A DNA stretch of 64,000 nt from an uncultured Clostridia bacterium (GCA_934630705.1 CAKTWP010000003.1:1-64000); one strand, 5' to 3'; positions 24,880 to 33,500 are shown, numbered from the stretch's first letter. Made by a program: numbers and translations. Notes: generated by a model from the sequence alone, not told the origin.

Positions 24880-25000
24880 CCGTTCACATCGAGCAGGGTA
24901 CCCGTTCACATCGAAACCAGCAAGCCGTTCACATCGATGCCGGGCTACCGTTCACATCGACTCGCGTGAACGAAATGGGCGACCAACCTGTTAACATCGA
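24880..25000. repeat. iteron-like array of a 13-bp repeat
   Basis: CCGTTCACATCGA occurs at 24880-24892, 24902-24914, 24925-24937 and 24948-24960 with starts 22-23 bp apart, then a variant (CTGTTAACATCGA) at 24988-25000. The unit shares 12-13 bases with the anticodon arm of the neighbouring tRNA-Val (reverse strand 25187-25199). Another copy, CTGTTCACATCGA, is at 25317-25329. Spacers of 9-10 bases differ in sequence. Confidence 0.85.
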
Positions 25001-25116
25001 AAATGAAACTGCACACTCGAAATTTTGAATGTTCGTGAATGAGCGTAATTGATAGAAGCTAATAGTATGCCGGTCAGACCCTCCCACGGGGAGGAGGGCA
25101 CTTGTCCAAGAGACAG

Positions 25117-25151
25117 AAAAAACCTCGAAAGCCTTATGCCTTCAAGGTTTT
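25117..25151 (-). terminator. terminator of tRNA-Val
   Basis: On the minus strand an 11-bp stem (right arm 25141-25151, left arm 25119-25130) closes on an 11-base loop and is followed by T6. It begins two bases after the encoded CCA end of the tRNA. Confidence 0.85.
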
Positions 25152-25152
25152 G

Positions 25153-25228
25153 TGGTGGTCGCAACAGGACTCGAACCTGTGACCCCATCGATGTGAACGA
25201 TGTGCTCTACCAACTGAGCCATGCGACC
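25153..25228 (-). tRNA. tRNA-Val (CAC)
   Basis: A 76-nt cloverleaf including encoded CCA. Acceptor stem GGTCGCA/TGCGACC, D-arm GCTC/GAGC, anticodon stem CATCG/CGATG with loop TTCACAT (anticodon CAC at 25195-25193), T-arm ACAGG/CCTGT with loop TTCGAGT. All stems pair perfectly. A promoter 270 bases upstream and an immediate terminator make it a complete unit, interrupted by fragments of itself. It is the likely attachment target of the prophage. Confidence 0.97.
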
Positions 25229-25346
25229 TTATCCGAACGATTCTGACAATCTCTCCTAATATGTTCGGTTTTTAGAGGAGCCTTCCGTGGATTCGAGTGA
25301 ACGGCTTGCCAGCAACCTGTTCACATCGACATCTCTCATTCGAGAG

Positions 25347-25385
25347 AAGGTACCAGTAGGTACTACCAACTGAGCCATGCGACCA
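25347..25385 (-). repeat. tRNA-Val 5'-half fragment, copy 1 (39-bp repeat)
   Basis: Positions 25363-25384 match the first 22 nt of tRNA-Val (acceptor strand and D-arm up to the D-loop end). The fragment continues on the minus strand with a small hairpin, TACC-TACT-GGTA, instead of the anticodon arm. It is identical over 39 bp to copy 2. Confidence 0.9.
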
Positions 25386-25399
25386 TAAGCTTTCTAACA

Positions 25400-25438
25400 A
25401 AGGTACCAGTAGGTACTACCAACTGAGCCATGCGACCA
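25400..25438 (-). repeat. tRNA-Val 5'-half fragment, copy 2 (39-bp repeat)
   Basis: Identical to 25347-25385, shifted by 53 bp. It holds the same 22 nt of tRNA-Val and the same TACC-TACT-GGTA hairpin. It is the first copy reached by transcription from the promoter at 25478-25506, about 33 nt after the expected start. Confidence 0.9.
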
Positions 25439-25477
25439 GGATTTTTTGTTTGCCGCTTTTCCTTAGCGACGAGAATA

Positions 25478-25506
25478 AGTATATCACAAGTTATATAACT
25501 TGTCAA
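25478..25506 (-). promoter_or_regulatory. strong promoter of the tRNA-Val locus
   Basis: On the minus strand TTGACA (25506-25501), 17-base spacer, TATACT (25483-25478). It is nearly consensus and points at the two tRNA fragments and then the intact tRNA. Probably the original host tRNA promoter. Confidence 0.85.
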
Positions 25507-25602
25507 CACCCAAATTGCAATTTTTTGGGCTTTCTTTGAATTTTATATTTGCTTTGCGCGGTCAGATTTGAGAAAAAGAAACCGCGGAAACATGACGGGA
25601 CC

Positions 25603-25631
25603 TTTTCAATTGCTGCGGGATGCGGTATAAT
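25603..25631 (+). promoter_or_regulatory. promoter of the secreted-protein genes
   Basis: TTTTCA at 25603-25608, 17-base spacer and perfect TATAAT at 25626-25631. The leader to the start at 25728 is about 90 nt and contains no clear structure. Confidence 0.65.
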
Positions 25632-25727
25632 GCAGGGGCGGAAAAGTTTTTTCCAGCTTTCATGCAAGATTTGCCTGCTTTCCGGCGTTGAATAGGGGAG
25701 AGCGGATTGTAAGAAAGGAAGGCACGG

Positions 25728-27212
25728 ATGAGAAAGCAATGGCGCGGCGCATTGGCGGCAATGCTGGCGCTGCTGATGGGGATGCTGCCTGCGGCACAGG
25801 CGGAATTCTCTCCAGGATATGAATCAATTATGGCCGGAGAAGCAATACGGCTGACCCTGAGCGGCCGCTTGGATCAGGCGGCCGCCCTGAGTGAGGAATC
25901 TCTGGCGGTGGTGAACGCTTGGCTGAACCGGCTCCAACTGACGTTGAGCAGCGGGGAAACTGAAACGGCGAATTGGGCCCGCGCATCGGCGGCATATGAC
26001 GGCAAATCGCTGCTGTCCATTGCCACAGTGACAGAAACGGATCAAACCGTTACCGTTTTTGAGCATGCGGGCACGGCTTATCGGACGGCACCGGATCAGC
26101 CCGACGCACTGTCTCTGCTGGCGGGTGCATCGGACGGTCTGCCGCGGCTGGAGCTGCTGCCGGACGCTTACGCGCAGGGCGCACAGGCCCTGTACGCCTG
26201 TCTGGCGGAAAAAACAACGCCCAAGCATACCAAGGCGTCCACCTCCATTCGCAACGCCACGGCTTCCGCCGCCTATGAAAACTACATCTTAAAGGCGGAC
26301 GAAATGAACGCCGCCTGGCCTGAGATTCTGGCGCAGCTTTGGCCCATGCTGGAGCCGGCGCTGCAGAATATGCCCAATGAAAGGGAAACGCTTCAGACGC
26401 TGCTTTCCGGCCTGACCTTTTCCGGCGAATGCCGCTTCAAGCGTTTTCTGGACAAGGAAGGCAGCGATATGGGTCTGCAGTTTACAGGCAATGCGGCCCA
26501 GGGCGAGGATAAGCGCAAGGCAACGCTTTTTGGCGGCTTTACGCCGGATAAGGGCGGCTATGTTTCCCTGGCGCTGCCTGCTGTGAAGGGAAAAAACAAT
26601 ACCAAGCTGACCGTCTCTTGGAAGCTGACGGAGAAATCCGGTCAGCACACGCTGACGCTGGAAGCACAATATACCAACACCCTGAACGGCGAAACGAAAA
26701 CTGCCGCATTGAATGTGAACCTGAAAAATACCGTGAAAAACGGTGGGGAGGCCTGGACAGGAACTATTACCTGGGCCTCTCAGGAGCCGGGGGAGAACCG
26801 GCGCCAATGGCAGCTCAAGCCCACGCTGACGCTGGACGGAAACGGCCTTCACGGAGACGTGGCCGTACAACGAAAGGAAAAAAACAAGGTGGATCTGAAA
26901 GTCTCGCTGTCCCTTTCGCTGACCGCCTGCGATGTGGTTTTTCCGGAAACCAGCGCCGCAGTGGATTTGCGGGGAATGGACGATGCGGCTGCCCGGACAG
27001 CAGTATCCGGAGAAATGCAGCCCCTGACGCTGGCCCTGGCGCGGCTGATGGCGGCGCTGCCGGAGGAAAGCCGCAGCCTGCTTTTGCATGATCTGCGCAC
27101 AGACGCATGGATGAACGGCCCCACGGCGGGATTGGATGGCAGCCTGCCGGAGACGAAAAGCGGCAATGAAACCCCATCCACGGATTGGATCGTAAAGGAG
27201 GATGACAACTGA
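25728..27212 (+). CDS. secreted protein of unknown function (first of three)
   Basis: 494 residues with an N-terminal signal peptide (MRKQWRGALAAMLALLMGML to about AQA, cleavage near 25). The mature part is rich in Ala, Leu, Thr and beta strands (LQFTGNAAQ, YVSLALPAVKG, TLTLDGNGLHGDVAV), suggesting a large beta-sheet domain like outer-surface or lipid-carrier folds. No catalytic motif or anchor is seen. Its stop overlaps the next start, so the two are coupled. RBS AGAAAGGAAGG. I do not recognise the family; the architecture is shared with the two genes downstream. Confidence 0.75.
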   Translation: MRKQWRGALAAMLALLMGMLPAAQAEFSPGYESIMAGEAIRLTLSGRLDQAAALSEESLAVVNAWLNRLQLTLSSGETETANWARASAAYDGKSLLSIATVTETDQTVTVFEHAGTAYRTAPDQPDALSLLAGASDGLPRLELLPDAYAQGAQALYACLAEKTTPKHTKASTSIRNATASAAYENYILKADEMNAAWPEILAQLWPMLEPALQNMPNERETLQTLLSGLTFSGECRFKRFLDKEGSDMGLQFTGNAAQGEDKRKATLFGGFTPDKGGYVSLALPAVKGKNNTKLTVSWKLTEKSGQHTLTLEAQYTNTLNGETKTAALNVNLKNTVKNGGEAWTGTITWASQEPGENRRQWQLKPTLTLDGNGLHGDVAVQRKEKNKVDLKVSLSLSLTACDVVFPETSAAVDLRGMDDAAARTAVSGEMQPLTLALARLMAALPEESRSLLLHDLRTDAWMNGPTAGLDGSLPETKSGNETPSTDWIVKEDDN

Positions 27213-28672
27213 TGAAACGAATGATTGCGCTGCTGCTGGCCCTGCTGCTGGCGATGGGATGCGTTGCGGCCGGCGCGGAGGATTACACGCTTGCGCAGAA
27301 GCTGTATCGCCAGACGACGGAATCCGCTTTCCGTGGCACGGTGACGTTCCAGGTGGACGGCGTGCGGGAAGGCGCGGAATGGGCACTGCTGAAAATGCTG
27401 GCCCCCAAGCTCACGCTGGAAGCGGAGCACAGCTATTATCGCGGCGAAGGACAGGCCACATTGCGGCTGCTGATGGACGGCCAGGACGCAGGCACCACCA
27501 GCCTGATCTATAACGACGAGCTGATGGGCCTGCGCAGCGGGTTGCTTTCCGATGCGGACGCATGGTATACTGCCGCGAAAAACTGGGATGCCACAGAGCT
27601 GCTGACCACGGATTCCCAATGGCCGCCGCTGTGGCTGGCGCTGCTGCGAGTGGCCGGAGCCAGCGATGAATGGAAGACCCGGGCAGCCACGTATCTGACT
27701 GCTTATGAAACCAAGCTGGGCGTTTGGCTCAACGGCTTTGCCGCCGTCACCGCCGGGGAACAGGACGGCGTGGCGTACAGCGAGCTTGCCTGCCAGATTT
27801 CGCCCCAGGCCGTGAAGGCCCAGATCAAGCAGATGCTGGTGGATTTCTTTGGCAATGATCAGTTGCTTTCCCTGCTGCGGGAGGTGTTCAGCGCGGAGGA
27901 GGCTGCGGCGTATCTGCAGCCGGCCATGCAGTCCGCGTTTTTTACCATGATCGACAGCCTGCAGCTTAGCGGCAATGTGGAGATCATCCGCCGGGTGGAT
28001 ACCACAGGCAAAACGCTGCTGGACAGTATCACCCTGCCCTTTGGCGGCCAGCAGCGCATTTCCGGGCTGACGATCACCTCCGCCGCGCAGGATACGGCTA
28101 CCCGCTGGACGGCGACGGCGCAGCTCAGCGATGGCAGCCAGATCGCCTTGAGCTGTATCCAGGGCGAGGGGCTGCATTTCACCGGTAATATTTCCAATTT
28201 GGCGGCAGGCGCGGACGGTGCGGCGGAAAGCTATGATTACGCGTTGTCCGTGGATCCGGGACAGGAAAATTACACCCTGGCCACCGACGTGACCGAGCAG
28301 CGCTTCACTGCTTCCCTCACGCTCACGCCCCAGGGCGACGCCGCCAATCAGCCGCCGGCCCAGTCGCTGACGCTGGAAGCTGTTCTGTCCTCCGGCAGCT
28401 CTCAGCGCTCGGCCACCAATTTGAACGCTACCCTCACCTGGACCGATCTGGACAATAACGCGTCCATTACGGCGCGGCTGAATGGCAAAACCGCCTCGCC
28501 CTGGGCTGTGGATTCGCTGGATCAGGTGCAGGGCATGCGGCTGGATCAGCTGGAAAGAGATGGCCGCGCCGCGCTGCTGAGCAGCTGGCAGACCCATCTG
28601 CACGACTGGTTCGTGGCTTTGATTGCCCAGCAGACCGACGTGGCCCCCGCCACGGTGGAGCCTGGGTCCTGA
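27212..28672 (+). CDS. secreted protein of unknown function (second of three)
   Basis: 486 residues. Signal peptide MKRMIALLLALLLAMGCVAAGA; a cysteine lies in a poor lipobox, so a lipoprotein is possible but ordinary cleavage after AGA is as likely. The rest has repeated beta segments (FRGTVTFQVDGVREGAEW, VEIIRRVDTTGKTLLD, TATAQLSDGSQIALS) similar in feel to the upstream gene, and a short hydrophobic-helical C-terminus. Overlaps the upstream gene (ATGA type) with RBS AAAGGAGGATGAC. Function unknown; probably works with its neighbour. Confidence 0.75.
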   Translation: MKRMIALLLALLLAMGCVAAGAEDYTLAQKLYRQTTESAFRGTVTFQVDGVREGAEWALLKMLAPKLTLEAEHSYYRGEGQATLRLLMDGQDAGTTSLIYNDELMGLRSGLLSDADAWYTAAKNWDATELLTTDSQWPPLWLALLRVAGASDEWKTRAATYLTAYETKLGVWLNGFAAVTAGEQDGVAYSELACQISPQAVKAQIKQMLVDFFGNDQLLSLLREVFSAEEAAAYLQPAMQSAFFTMIDSLQLSGNVEIIRRVDTTGKTLLDSITLPFGGQQRISGLTITSAAQDTATRWTATAQLSDGSQIALSCIQGEGLHFTGNISNLAAGADGAAESYDYALSVDPGQENYTLATDVTEQRFTASLTLTPQGDAANQPPAQSLTLEAVLSSGSSQRSATNLNATLTWTDLDNNASITARLNGKTASPWAVDSLDQVQGMRLDQLERDGRAALLSSWQTHLHDWFVALIAQQTDVAPATVEPGS

Positions 28673-28728
28673 CGCTGAAATGTCGCAATTTGCCATGAGA
28701 AAAACTCCCGGAATCCGCTTTGGCTGCA

Positions 28729-28757
28729 TTGCACGGCGGCGGGAAATATGGTATACT
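28729..28757 (+). promoter_or_regulatory. promoter of the third secreted-protein gene
   Basis: TTGCAC at 28729-28734, 17-base spacer, TATACT at 28752-28757. An RBS AAAGGAGG at 28780-28787 follows, so the third gene can be expressed separately. Confidence 0.75.
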
Positions 28758-28796
28758 GTCAGATGTAAGTCGACTTGAAAAAGGAGGATTCAATCC

Positions 28797-30185
28797 ATGA
28801 AAAAGCTTTTGGCTCTGATGATGACCCTGGCGCTGGCGCTGAGCTGCGTGGGCGTGCAGGCGGAAATGACGCTGCCGGTCAACGCGAATGTGACCGTGCA
28901 GGTGAACGGCGACAGCCTGTCTACCCTGCTGATGATGACCGGCACTGAAATGGACGAAAACAGCACGGCCGCCATGAGCAGCCTGTTGGCGATGCTTAAC
29001 GCCCTGAGCGTGAACGTGGCCGCCACCGAGGAAGGCATGCAGGCCGAGCTTCGGCTGAAGGATACCGCTGTGGGCACAGTGAATCTGGGGGCGGATGAAA
29101 AGGGCAATCTGGTGATGGTCAGCGATCTTTTCCCCACCTATGCCATCACCATGACCCCGGAAACACTGAACCAACTGCTGAGCCTGGATGGGACGGATCA
29201 GCCTGCGTTGGCGAATATGGACGATGTGGCTGCCGCGCTGCAGCAGCAGATTGCCGCAGTGACGGAGGGCATGCAGGAAAAGACTGGTCAGCCCGTTCCC
29301 GGAGAATACACCATTGAAGGCGCAGCCTTCAACGTGATGGTGCCTATGGAGCTGACCATGGGCGACGTCATGCAGATGGGCGTGAGCGTAGCCAAGGGGA
29401 TGCTGGCGAATGAATCCGTGCTGGCATTTCTGGGCGAGCTGGACATGCCCATGGATGAATTCAGCCCCGAAGCGCTGGATGAAGCGCTGGCCGATATGAG
29501 CGAAGAAGAAGCCGCTGCGCCTGTGAGCATGAACCTGTATTATCAGATGGACGCAGAAGGCAATGCCACCGATAATCGGTACATCACCTACGAAACCACG
29601 ATTGACGGCGAAAATGTGAGCGTCGCGTTTGGCTATGTGGATGGCAAGGTGTACGTGCATGCGCTGATGAGCGATGACGTTTACGAGACGGAAGACGCGC
29701 TGCGCCAGGCTGCCCAGATGGGCGCCGCCGATACCGGCACGATTGACATGGTGGCAGGCACGGACGCGGATGGCAACATGGCGCTGACCTTTGAGATGCT
29801 GGTGGAAGGCGTGTATATGGCCGTGAAGGCGGATGGCCAGCCTACCGCTGCCGGGTTCCGGGGCAAGGCGGAATTCTATCTGCTGGATGCGGAAAACGCG
29901 CTGCTGACCATCCATGTCGAGCTGACTCAGGGCGTGGGCGAGCTGACCAACACCGTGTCCGCCGAGGGCAAGACCGTGCTGGCGCTGGAAGAACTGATGG
30001 CCATGGACGAGGATGCTCTGGACGCCGCACTGGAAGGACTGGGCGAAGATGTGGAGAACTTCGGCCTGTTCACGCTGCTGGGCAACGCGGCCAACGCCAT
30101 GCCTGATGAAATGAACGCGCTGATGGCGCTGATGCAGTCCGAGCCTGAAACCACCGCGCCGGATGACGCGGCCACTGCGGAATAA
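28797..30185 (+). CDS. secreted acidic protein of unknown function (third of three)
   Basis: 462 residues with signal peptide MKKLLALMMTLALALSCVGVQA. The mature protein is strongly acidic and Met-rich, alternating beta strands (NANVTVQVNGDS, ISYETTIDGENVSVAFGY-like) and helices (ADMSEEEAAAPVSM, LEELMAMDEDALDAALEGLG), ending in a disordered Glu/Thr/Pro/Ala tail. No anchor, enzyme motif or metal site is recognised. It has its own promoter and is followed by a strong terminator. The common plan with the two preceding genes suggests a lineage-specific family of exported proteins. Confidence 0.75.
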   Translation: MKKLLALMMTLALALSCVGVQAEMTLPVNANVTVQVNGDSLSTLLMMTGTEMDENSTAAMSSLLAMLNALSVNVAATEEGMQAELRLKDTAVGTVNLGADEKGNLVMVSDLFPTYAITMTPETLNQLLSLDGTDQPALANMDDVAAALQQQIAAVTEGMQEKTGQPVPGEYTIEGAAFNVMVPMELTMGDVMQMGVSVAKGMLANESVLAFLGELDMPMDEFSPEALDEALADMSEEEAAAPVSMNLYYQMDAEGNATDNRYITYETTIDGENVSVAFGYVDGKVYVHALMSDDVYETEDALRQAAQMGAADTGTIDMVAGTDADGNMALTFEMLVEGVYMAVKADGQPTAAGFRGKAEFYLLDAENALLTIHVELTQGVGELTNTVSAEGKTVLALEELMAMDEDALDAALEGLGEDVENFGLFTLLGNAANAMPDEMNALMALMQSEPETTAPDDAATAE

Positions 30186-30201
30186 CCTTCTTTGACCCAT
30201 T

Positions 30202-30229
30202 GCGCCGCCTGCTTTCGGGCGGCGCTTTT
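30202..30229 (+). terminator. intrinsic terminator
   Basis: GCGCCGCC at 30202-30209 pairs with GGCGGCGC at 30218-30225, followed by TTTT. It ends the third secreted-protein gene. Confidence 0.9.
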
Positions 30230-30263
30230 CATCCTGAAAAGCCCTGAAAGAAGGAGAAAAAAT

Positions 30264-31037
30264 ATGCCCGAGTATCTTTCGCCGCTGGCCCAGCCCTTTG
30301 AGTTCCCGGAGGGGGAGCATGGCGTCTTGCTGATCCATGGCTTCACCGGCAGCCCGGCCCACATGCGGAAGCTGGGGGAGGAGCTGCATCGCCGGGGCTT
30401 CGCCGTTCGGGGCATTTTGCTGCCAGGCCACGGCACCCGGCCCGAGGACATGCGAACCGTCTCCTGGCAGGATTGGCTGCTGACCGCCCGCCAGGCGGCC
30501 CGGGAGATGGCGGATCAATATCCTTTTTTCACGGTGGCGGGCCTTTCCATGGGTGGGGTGCTGGCGCTGCTGCTGGCGGAAGAACGGGAGCTGACGGCCT
30601 GCGTCTCCCTCGCCGCGCCCATGGAAACCAGAAATCGGTTCCGGCATCTGGCCTTGTTTGGCTCCGTTTTCCATCCCATGGTGCATAAGCGGCCCAAATC
30701 CGGTCTGGCCCTGCGGGTGGATCCGGCGTATGATGTGGGCTATCGTTCCTTCCCGACCAAGAGCACCCACGATCTGAACGTGCTTATGGGCAAGGCCCGG
30801 CGGCATCTGTCCCTGATTCATTGCCCCATGCTGGCGGTGCAGTCCCACGGGGACGAGACCATCTCCGCCGACAGCCTGGACACGATTCTTGGCGGCGTAA
30901 GCAGCGAAGTCAAGGCGCGGCTCTGGCTGGATGAAGCCCCCCACGTATGCACCATCGCGCCGGAATATCTCCAAATCGCCGAGGCCATGGAGCGCTTCCT
31001 CCGGGATGCGGAAAAGGCGCAGGAAAAACGTGCCTGA
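30264..31037 (+). CDS. carboxylesterase / monoacylglycerol lipase-like alpha/beta hydrolase
   Basis: 257 residues, cytoplasmic Est30-type carboxylesterase. HGFTGSPAHM is the oxyanion loop, GLSMGG holds the nucleophilic serine, QSHGDETI the aspartate and DEAPHVC the histidine, all in order. It should hydrolyse short-chain or monoacyl esters. The ATG at 30264 follows AAGGAG at 30251-30256. No promoter is obvious between the upstream terminator and this gene. A bidirectional terminator separates it from the convergent alpha-galactosidase gene. Confidence 0.88.
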   Translation: MPEYLSPLAQPFEFPEGEHGVLLIHGFTGSPAHMRKLGEELHRRGFAVRGILLPGHGTRPEDMRTVSWQDWLLTARQAAREMADQYPFFTVAGLSMGGVLALLLAEERELTACVSLAAPMETRNRFRHLALFGSVFHPMVHKRPKSGLALRVDPAYDVGYRSFPTKSTHDLNVLMGKARRHLSLIHCPMLAVQSHGDETISADSLDTILGGVSSEVKARLWLDEAPHVCTIAPEYLQIAEAMERFLRDAEKAQEKRA

Positions 31038-31091
31038 CACAGCGAAAAGAACATGCTGAAAACCCGGCAAAAAACGAACAATATGCAAAAT

Positions 31092-31128
31092 GGGAGAGCG
31101 CCCTTTGAACAGGCGCTCTCCCGTTTTT
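31092..31128. terminator. bidirectional terminator between convergent genes
   Basis: An 11-bp perfect stem, GGGAGAGCGCC (31092-31102) with GGCGCTCTCCC (31112-31122). T5 follows on the + strand and a T4 on the minus strand. Serves the esterase (+) and the alpha-galactosidase (-). Confidence 0.9.
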
Positions 31129-31142
31129 CTGCTTGGCCGTTA

Positions 31143-33335
31143 TTATTTTTTTCGGGTCAGATGCAGCACCATGCTGGCCGCATCACCGGGCCGCTGGCCT
31201 TGATAGCCGGTAAAGACGGGCCGGATGCCCACATGACGCAGCACGCTGCCATGGTATTCCTTGCCGTCATCGGCCACATACCAAGCCTTTTCATCCACGT
31301 CCATCACCCGCACGTAATTGATTTCCGGGCAGACACGGCCGAAGCGCCGGAAAATGCACACCAGAAGCTCGTTCTTTGCATCATCGGCAAACTGCCAGGC
31401 GGCGTAATCTCCCTCAAAGGGAGACTGAAGCCGGGTGAAGTTCCCCTGCTGGGTGAGATGGCGAATCTGCTTCACAAACGCCACCTGCTCCTTCATTTCG
31501 GAAAGCTCCGCATCGCTGAGCTTGGTCAGATCCAGCTCATAGCCGAAATTGCCGCTCATGGCCACATCGCCCCGCATTTTCAGGGTGGTCACCCGCCCTA
31601 CCTGATGATTGGGCACGGCGCTTACATGCGCGCCCATGGCCGACGTGGGATAGGGAAGGGAAGTGCCGTATTGGATCATCAGGCGCTCCACTGCGTCGCT
31701 GTCATCGCTGGTCCAGGTCTGGGGCATATAGTAAAGCATACCCGCGTCAAACCGTCCGCCGCCGCCGGAGCAGCTTTCAAACAAAACGTGGGGGAAACGG
31801 GCCGTGATGGTTTCCAGCACCCGATACAGCCCCAGCATATACCGATGGTGCACCTCGCCCTGCTGTTCCGCAGGCAGGCAGGCGCTGCCAACTTCGGCAA
31901 AGTTACGGTTCATATCCCATTTCACATACTCAATGGGCGCGGATTCCAGCACGGCGCTGACCGTCCGGATGATATAATCCTGCACGTCCGTACGGGTCAT
32001 ATCCAGAATCAGCTGATGCCGCCGGGTGGAGCGGTCCCGACCCGGCACATGCAGGCACCAATCGGGATGGGCGCGATACAGATCCGAATCCGGAGAGATC
32101 ATTTCCGGCTCGAACCACAGCCCGAATTTCAGCCCCAAAGCGTTGATTTCCCTGGCCAGATGGGAAAGCCCGCCGGGCAGCTTCTCCTCATTGACCACCC
32201 AATCGCCCAGGGAGCAATTGTCGCTGTTTCGCTTGCCAAACCAGCCGTCGTCCAGCACAAACAGCTCTGCGCCAATAAAAGCGCCCTGTCTGGCGATGCC
32301 CAGCAGCTTATCGGTGGTGAAATCGAAATAGGTGCCTTCCCAGTTGTTCACCAGCACCGGCCGCTCCCGGTCCCGCCAATACCCACGGCATATCCGGGAA
32401 CGAATCAGCTTGTGGAAAATGCGGGACATGCCGTTCAGGCCGTTTTCGGAATAGACCAGCAGCATTTCCGGGGTCTGGAACATTTCGCCCGGATGCAGCA
32501 GCCATTGGCACGCATTCACGCCGCCCACAAATCGGGTGCCGCCGAAGGCGTTCTGATCCACCTTCATCTGGAAGCTGCCGCTGTATACCAGCGCCATGCC
32601 GTAGCAATCGCCGGTCTGCTCGGTCGTATCATGAGCCGCCAATGCCAGGAAAGGATTATGCTGATGGCCACTGGCGCCCCGGCAGCTGCTGATTTCCCGC
32701 ACGCCGTGCATGTCGGGAACGCGCTCCACATACCGCTCCTTGCCCCAGCTGCCGTGGAGATGCACCATATCATAGCCGCCCCGCAGATGCACACAGGCGC
32801 TGGCGGGATTGCGCAGGGTTACGCTGCCTGCGCCCTGGTTTTCCAGCAGCACGCTTTGGGTAAGGGCATGAAGCTGATTCATCACGGTATAGCGCAGAGT
32901 TACGGTCAGTTTGGTCAGGGGATCCTGCATGCGGATGGACAGGGTGTCCGCCTCGCTGTCGCTTTCGGTATACACGGCGGGCAGACCGGCCAGCCGGGGC
33001 TTGCCCGGCAAAATGGCGTGGCCCTGATACTGCAGCACGGCGCAGTTCATCCCATCCCCGCCGATGGCTTCCAGCGCCACCGGGCGGAAATCGCCCCGGC
33101 CCCGGGCCGGATAGGCGAAGGGAGCGAACTGCATGGTGGCGTCAAAGGAAGCCAGATCCATCCAACTGTCCGCCAGATAGGAAAGATCCGCATCGCCCAG
33201 GGCGGCACCCCAATAGGTCTGCAGCAGGGTGGTCACGCCGCTGGGTTTTTCCTCTTCCACGGCCAGAATGTAGCTGAAGGTTTCCCCATCCGTCAGATGG
33301 AAGATCTTTTTTTGCTCGTCGTAAAAAATGGGCAT
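31143..33335 (-). CDS. alpha-galactosidase, GH36
   Basis: 730 residues, the usual length for intracellular bacterial GH36 enzymes acting on raffinose-family oligosaccharides or melibiose. The N-terminal beta-sandwich covers about 1-330. The (beta/alpha)8 barrel contains WFGKRNSDNCSLGDW, the nucleophile Asp in EYVKWDMNRNF (about 472), the ESCSGGGGRFD loop, and the acid/base Asp in TWTSDDSDA (about 541). No signal peptide. The start is ATG 33335 behind AAAGGACGGAG; the longer open frame to 33473 overlaps the promoter. Monocistronic, with its own promoter. Confidence 0.95.
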   Translation of the reverse strand: MPIFYDEQKKIFHLTDGETFSYILAVEEEKPSGVTTLLQTYWGAALGDADLSYLADSWMDLASFDATMQFAPFAYPARGRGDFRPVALEAIGGDGMNCAVLQYQGHAILPGKPRLAGLPAVYTESDSEADTLSIRMQDPLTKLTVTLRYTVMNQLHALTQSVLLENQGAGSVTLRNPASACVHLRGGYDMVHLHGSWGKERYVERVPDMHGVREISSCRGASGHQHNPFLALAAHDTTEQTGDCYGMALVYSGSFQMKVDQNAFGGTRFVGGVNACQWLLHPGEMFQTPEMLLVYSENGLNGMSRIFHKLIRSRICRGYWRDRERPVLVNNWEGTYFDFTTDKLLGIARQGAFIGAELFVLDDGWFGKRNSDNCSLGDWVVNEEKLPGGLSHLAREINALGLKFGLWFEPEMISPDSDLYRAHPDWCLHVPGRDRSTRRHQLILDMTRTDVQDYIIRTVSAVLESAPIEYVKWDMNRNFAEVGSACLPAEQQGEVHHRYMLGLYRVLETITARFPHVLFESCSGGGGRFDAGMLYYMPQTWTSDDSDAVERLMIQYGTSLPYPTSAMGAHVSAVPNHQVGRVTTLKMRGDVAMSGNFGYELDLTKLSDAELSEMKEQVAFVKQIRHLTQQGNFTRLQSPFEGDYAAWQFADDAKNELLVCIFRRFGRVCPEINYVRVMDVDEKAWYVADDGKEYHGSVLRHVGIRPVFTGYQGQRPGDAASMVLHLTRKK

Positions 33336-33372
33336 GAATCTCCGTCCTTTCACAGGTGCTTTTCTATGCAGA

Positions 33373-33401
33373 ATTATATCGGATTCAGCGCCGCTTGTAA
33401 A
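33373..33401 (-). promoter_or_regulatory. promoter of the alpha-galactosidase gene
   Basis: On the minus strand TTTACA (33401-33396), 17-base spacer, perfect TATAAT (33378-33373). The spacer and -35 are part of GC-rich repeats (CCGCTT/AAGCGG) that could hold an operator. Confidence 0.85.
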
Positions 33402-33449
33402 GCGGAGAATAAACCACGGGCGGAGAAGCATCCAGCTATTGATACGGGA

Positions 33450-33500
33450 AAAAGAAAAGCGGCTCTCCGACAATCCGCTTTACGGATAGACCGGAGAGCC
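33450..33500 (-). terminator. terminator of the ABC1 kinase gene
   Basis: GGCTCTCCG (33461-33469) pairs with CGGAGAGCC (33492-33500), and an inner ATCCG/CGGAT stem extends it. On the minus strand it is followed by GCTTTTCTTTTT. Confidence 0.8.

Noticed and set aside
24880..25000. CRISPR array
   Set aside because: Repeats of 13 bp with 9-10 bp spacers are far too short, and no cas genes are nearby; the unit derives from tRNA-Val.
24825..25028. 67-codon frame over the 13-bp repeats
   Set aside because: It only translates the repeats (VHIE, VHID, VNIE), has no RBS and no known similarity.
25363..25437. Two additional tRNA genes
   Set aside because: Only the first 22 nt of tRNA-Val are present in each; no anticodon, T-arm or 3' acceptor strand follows.
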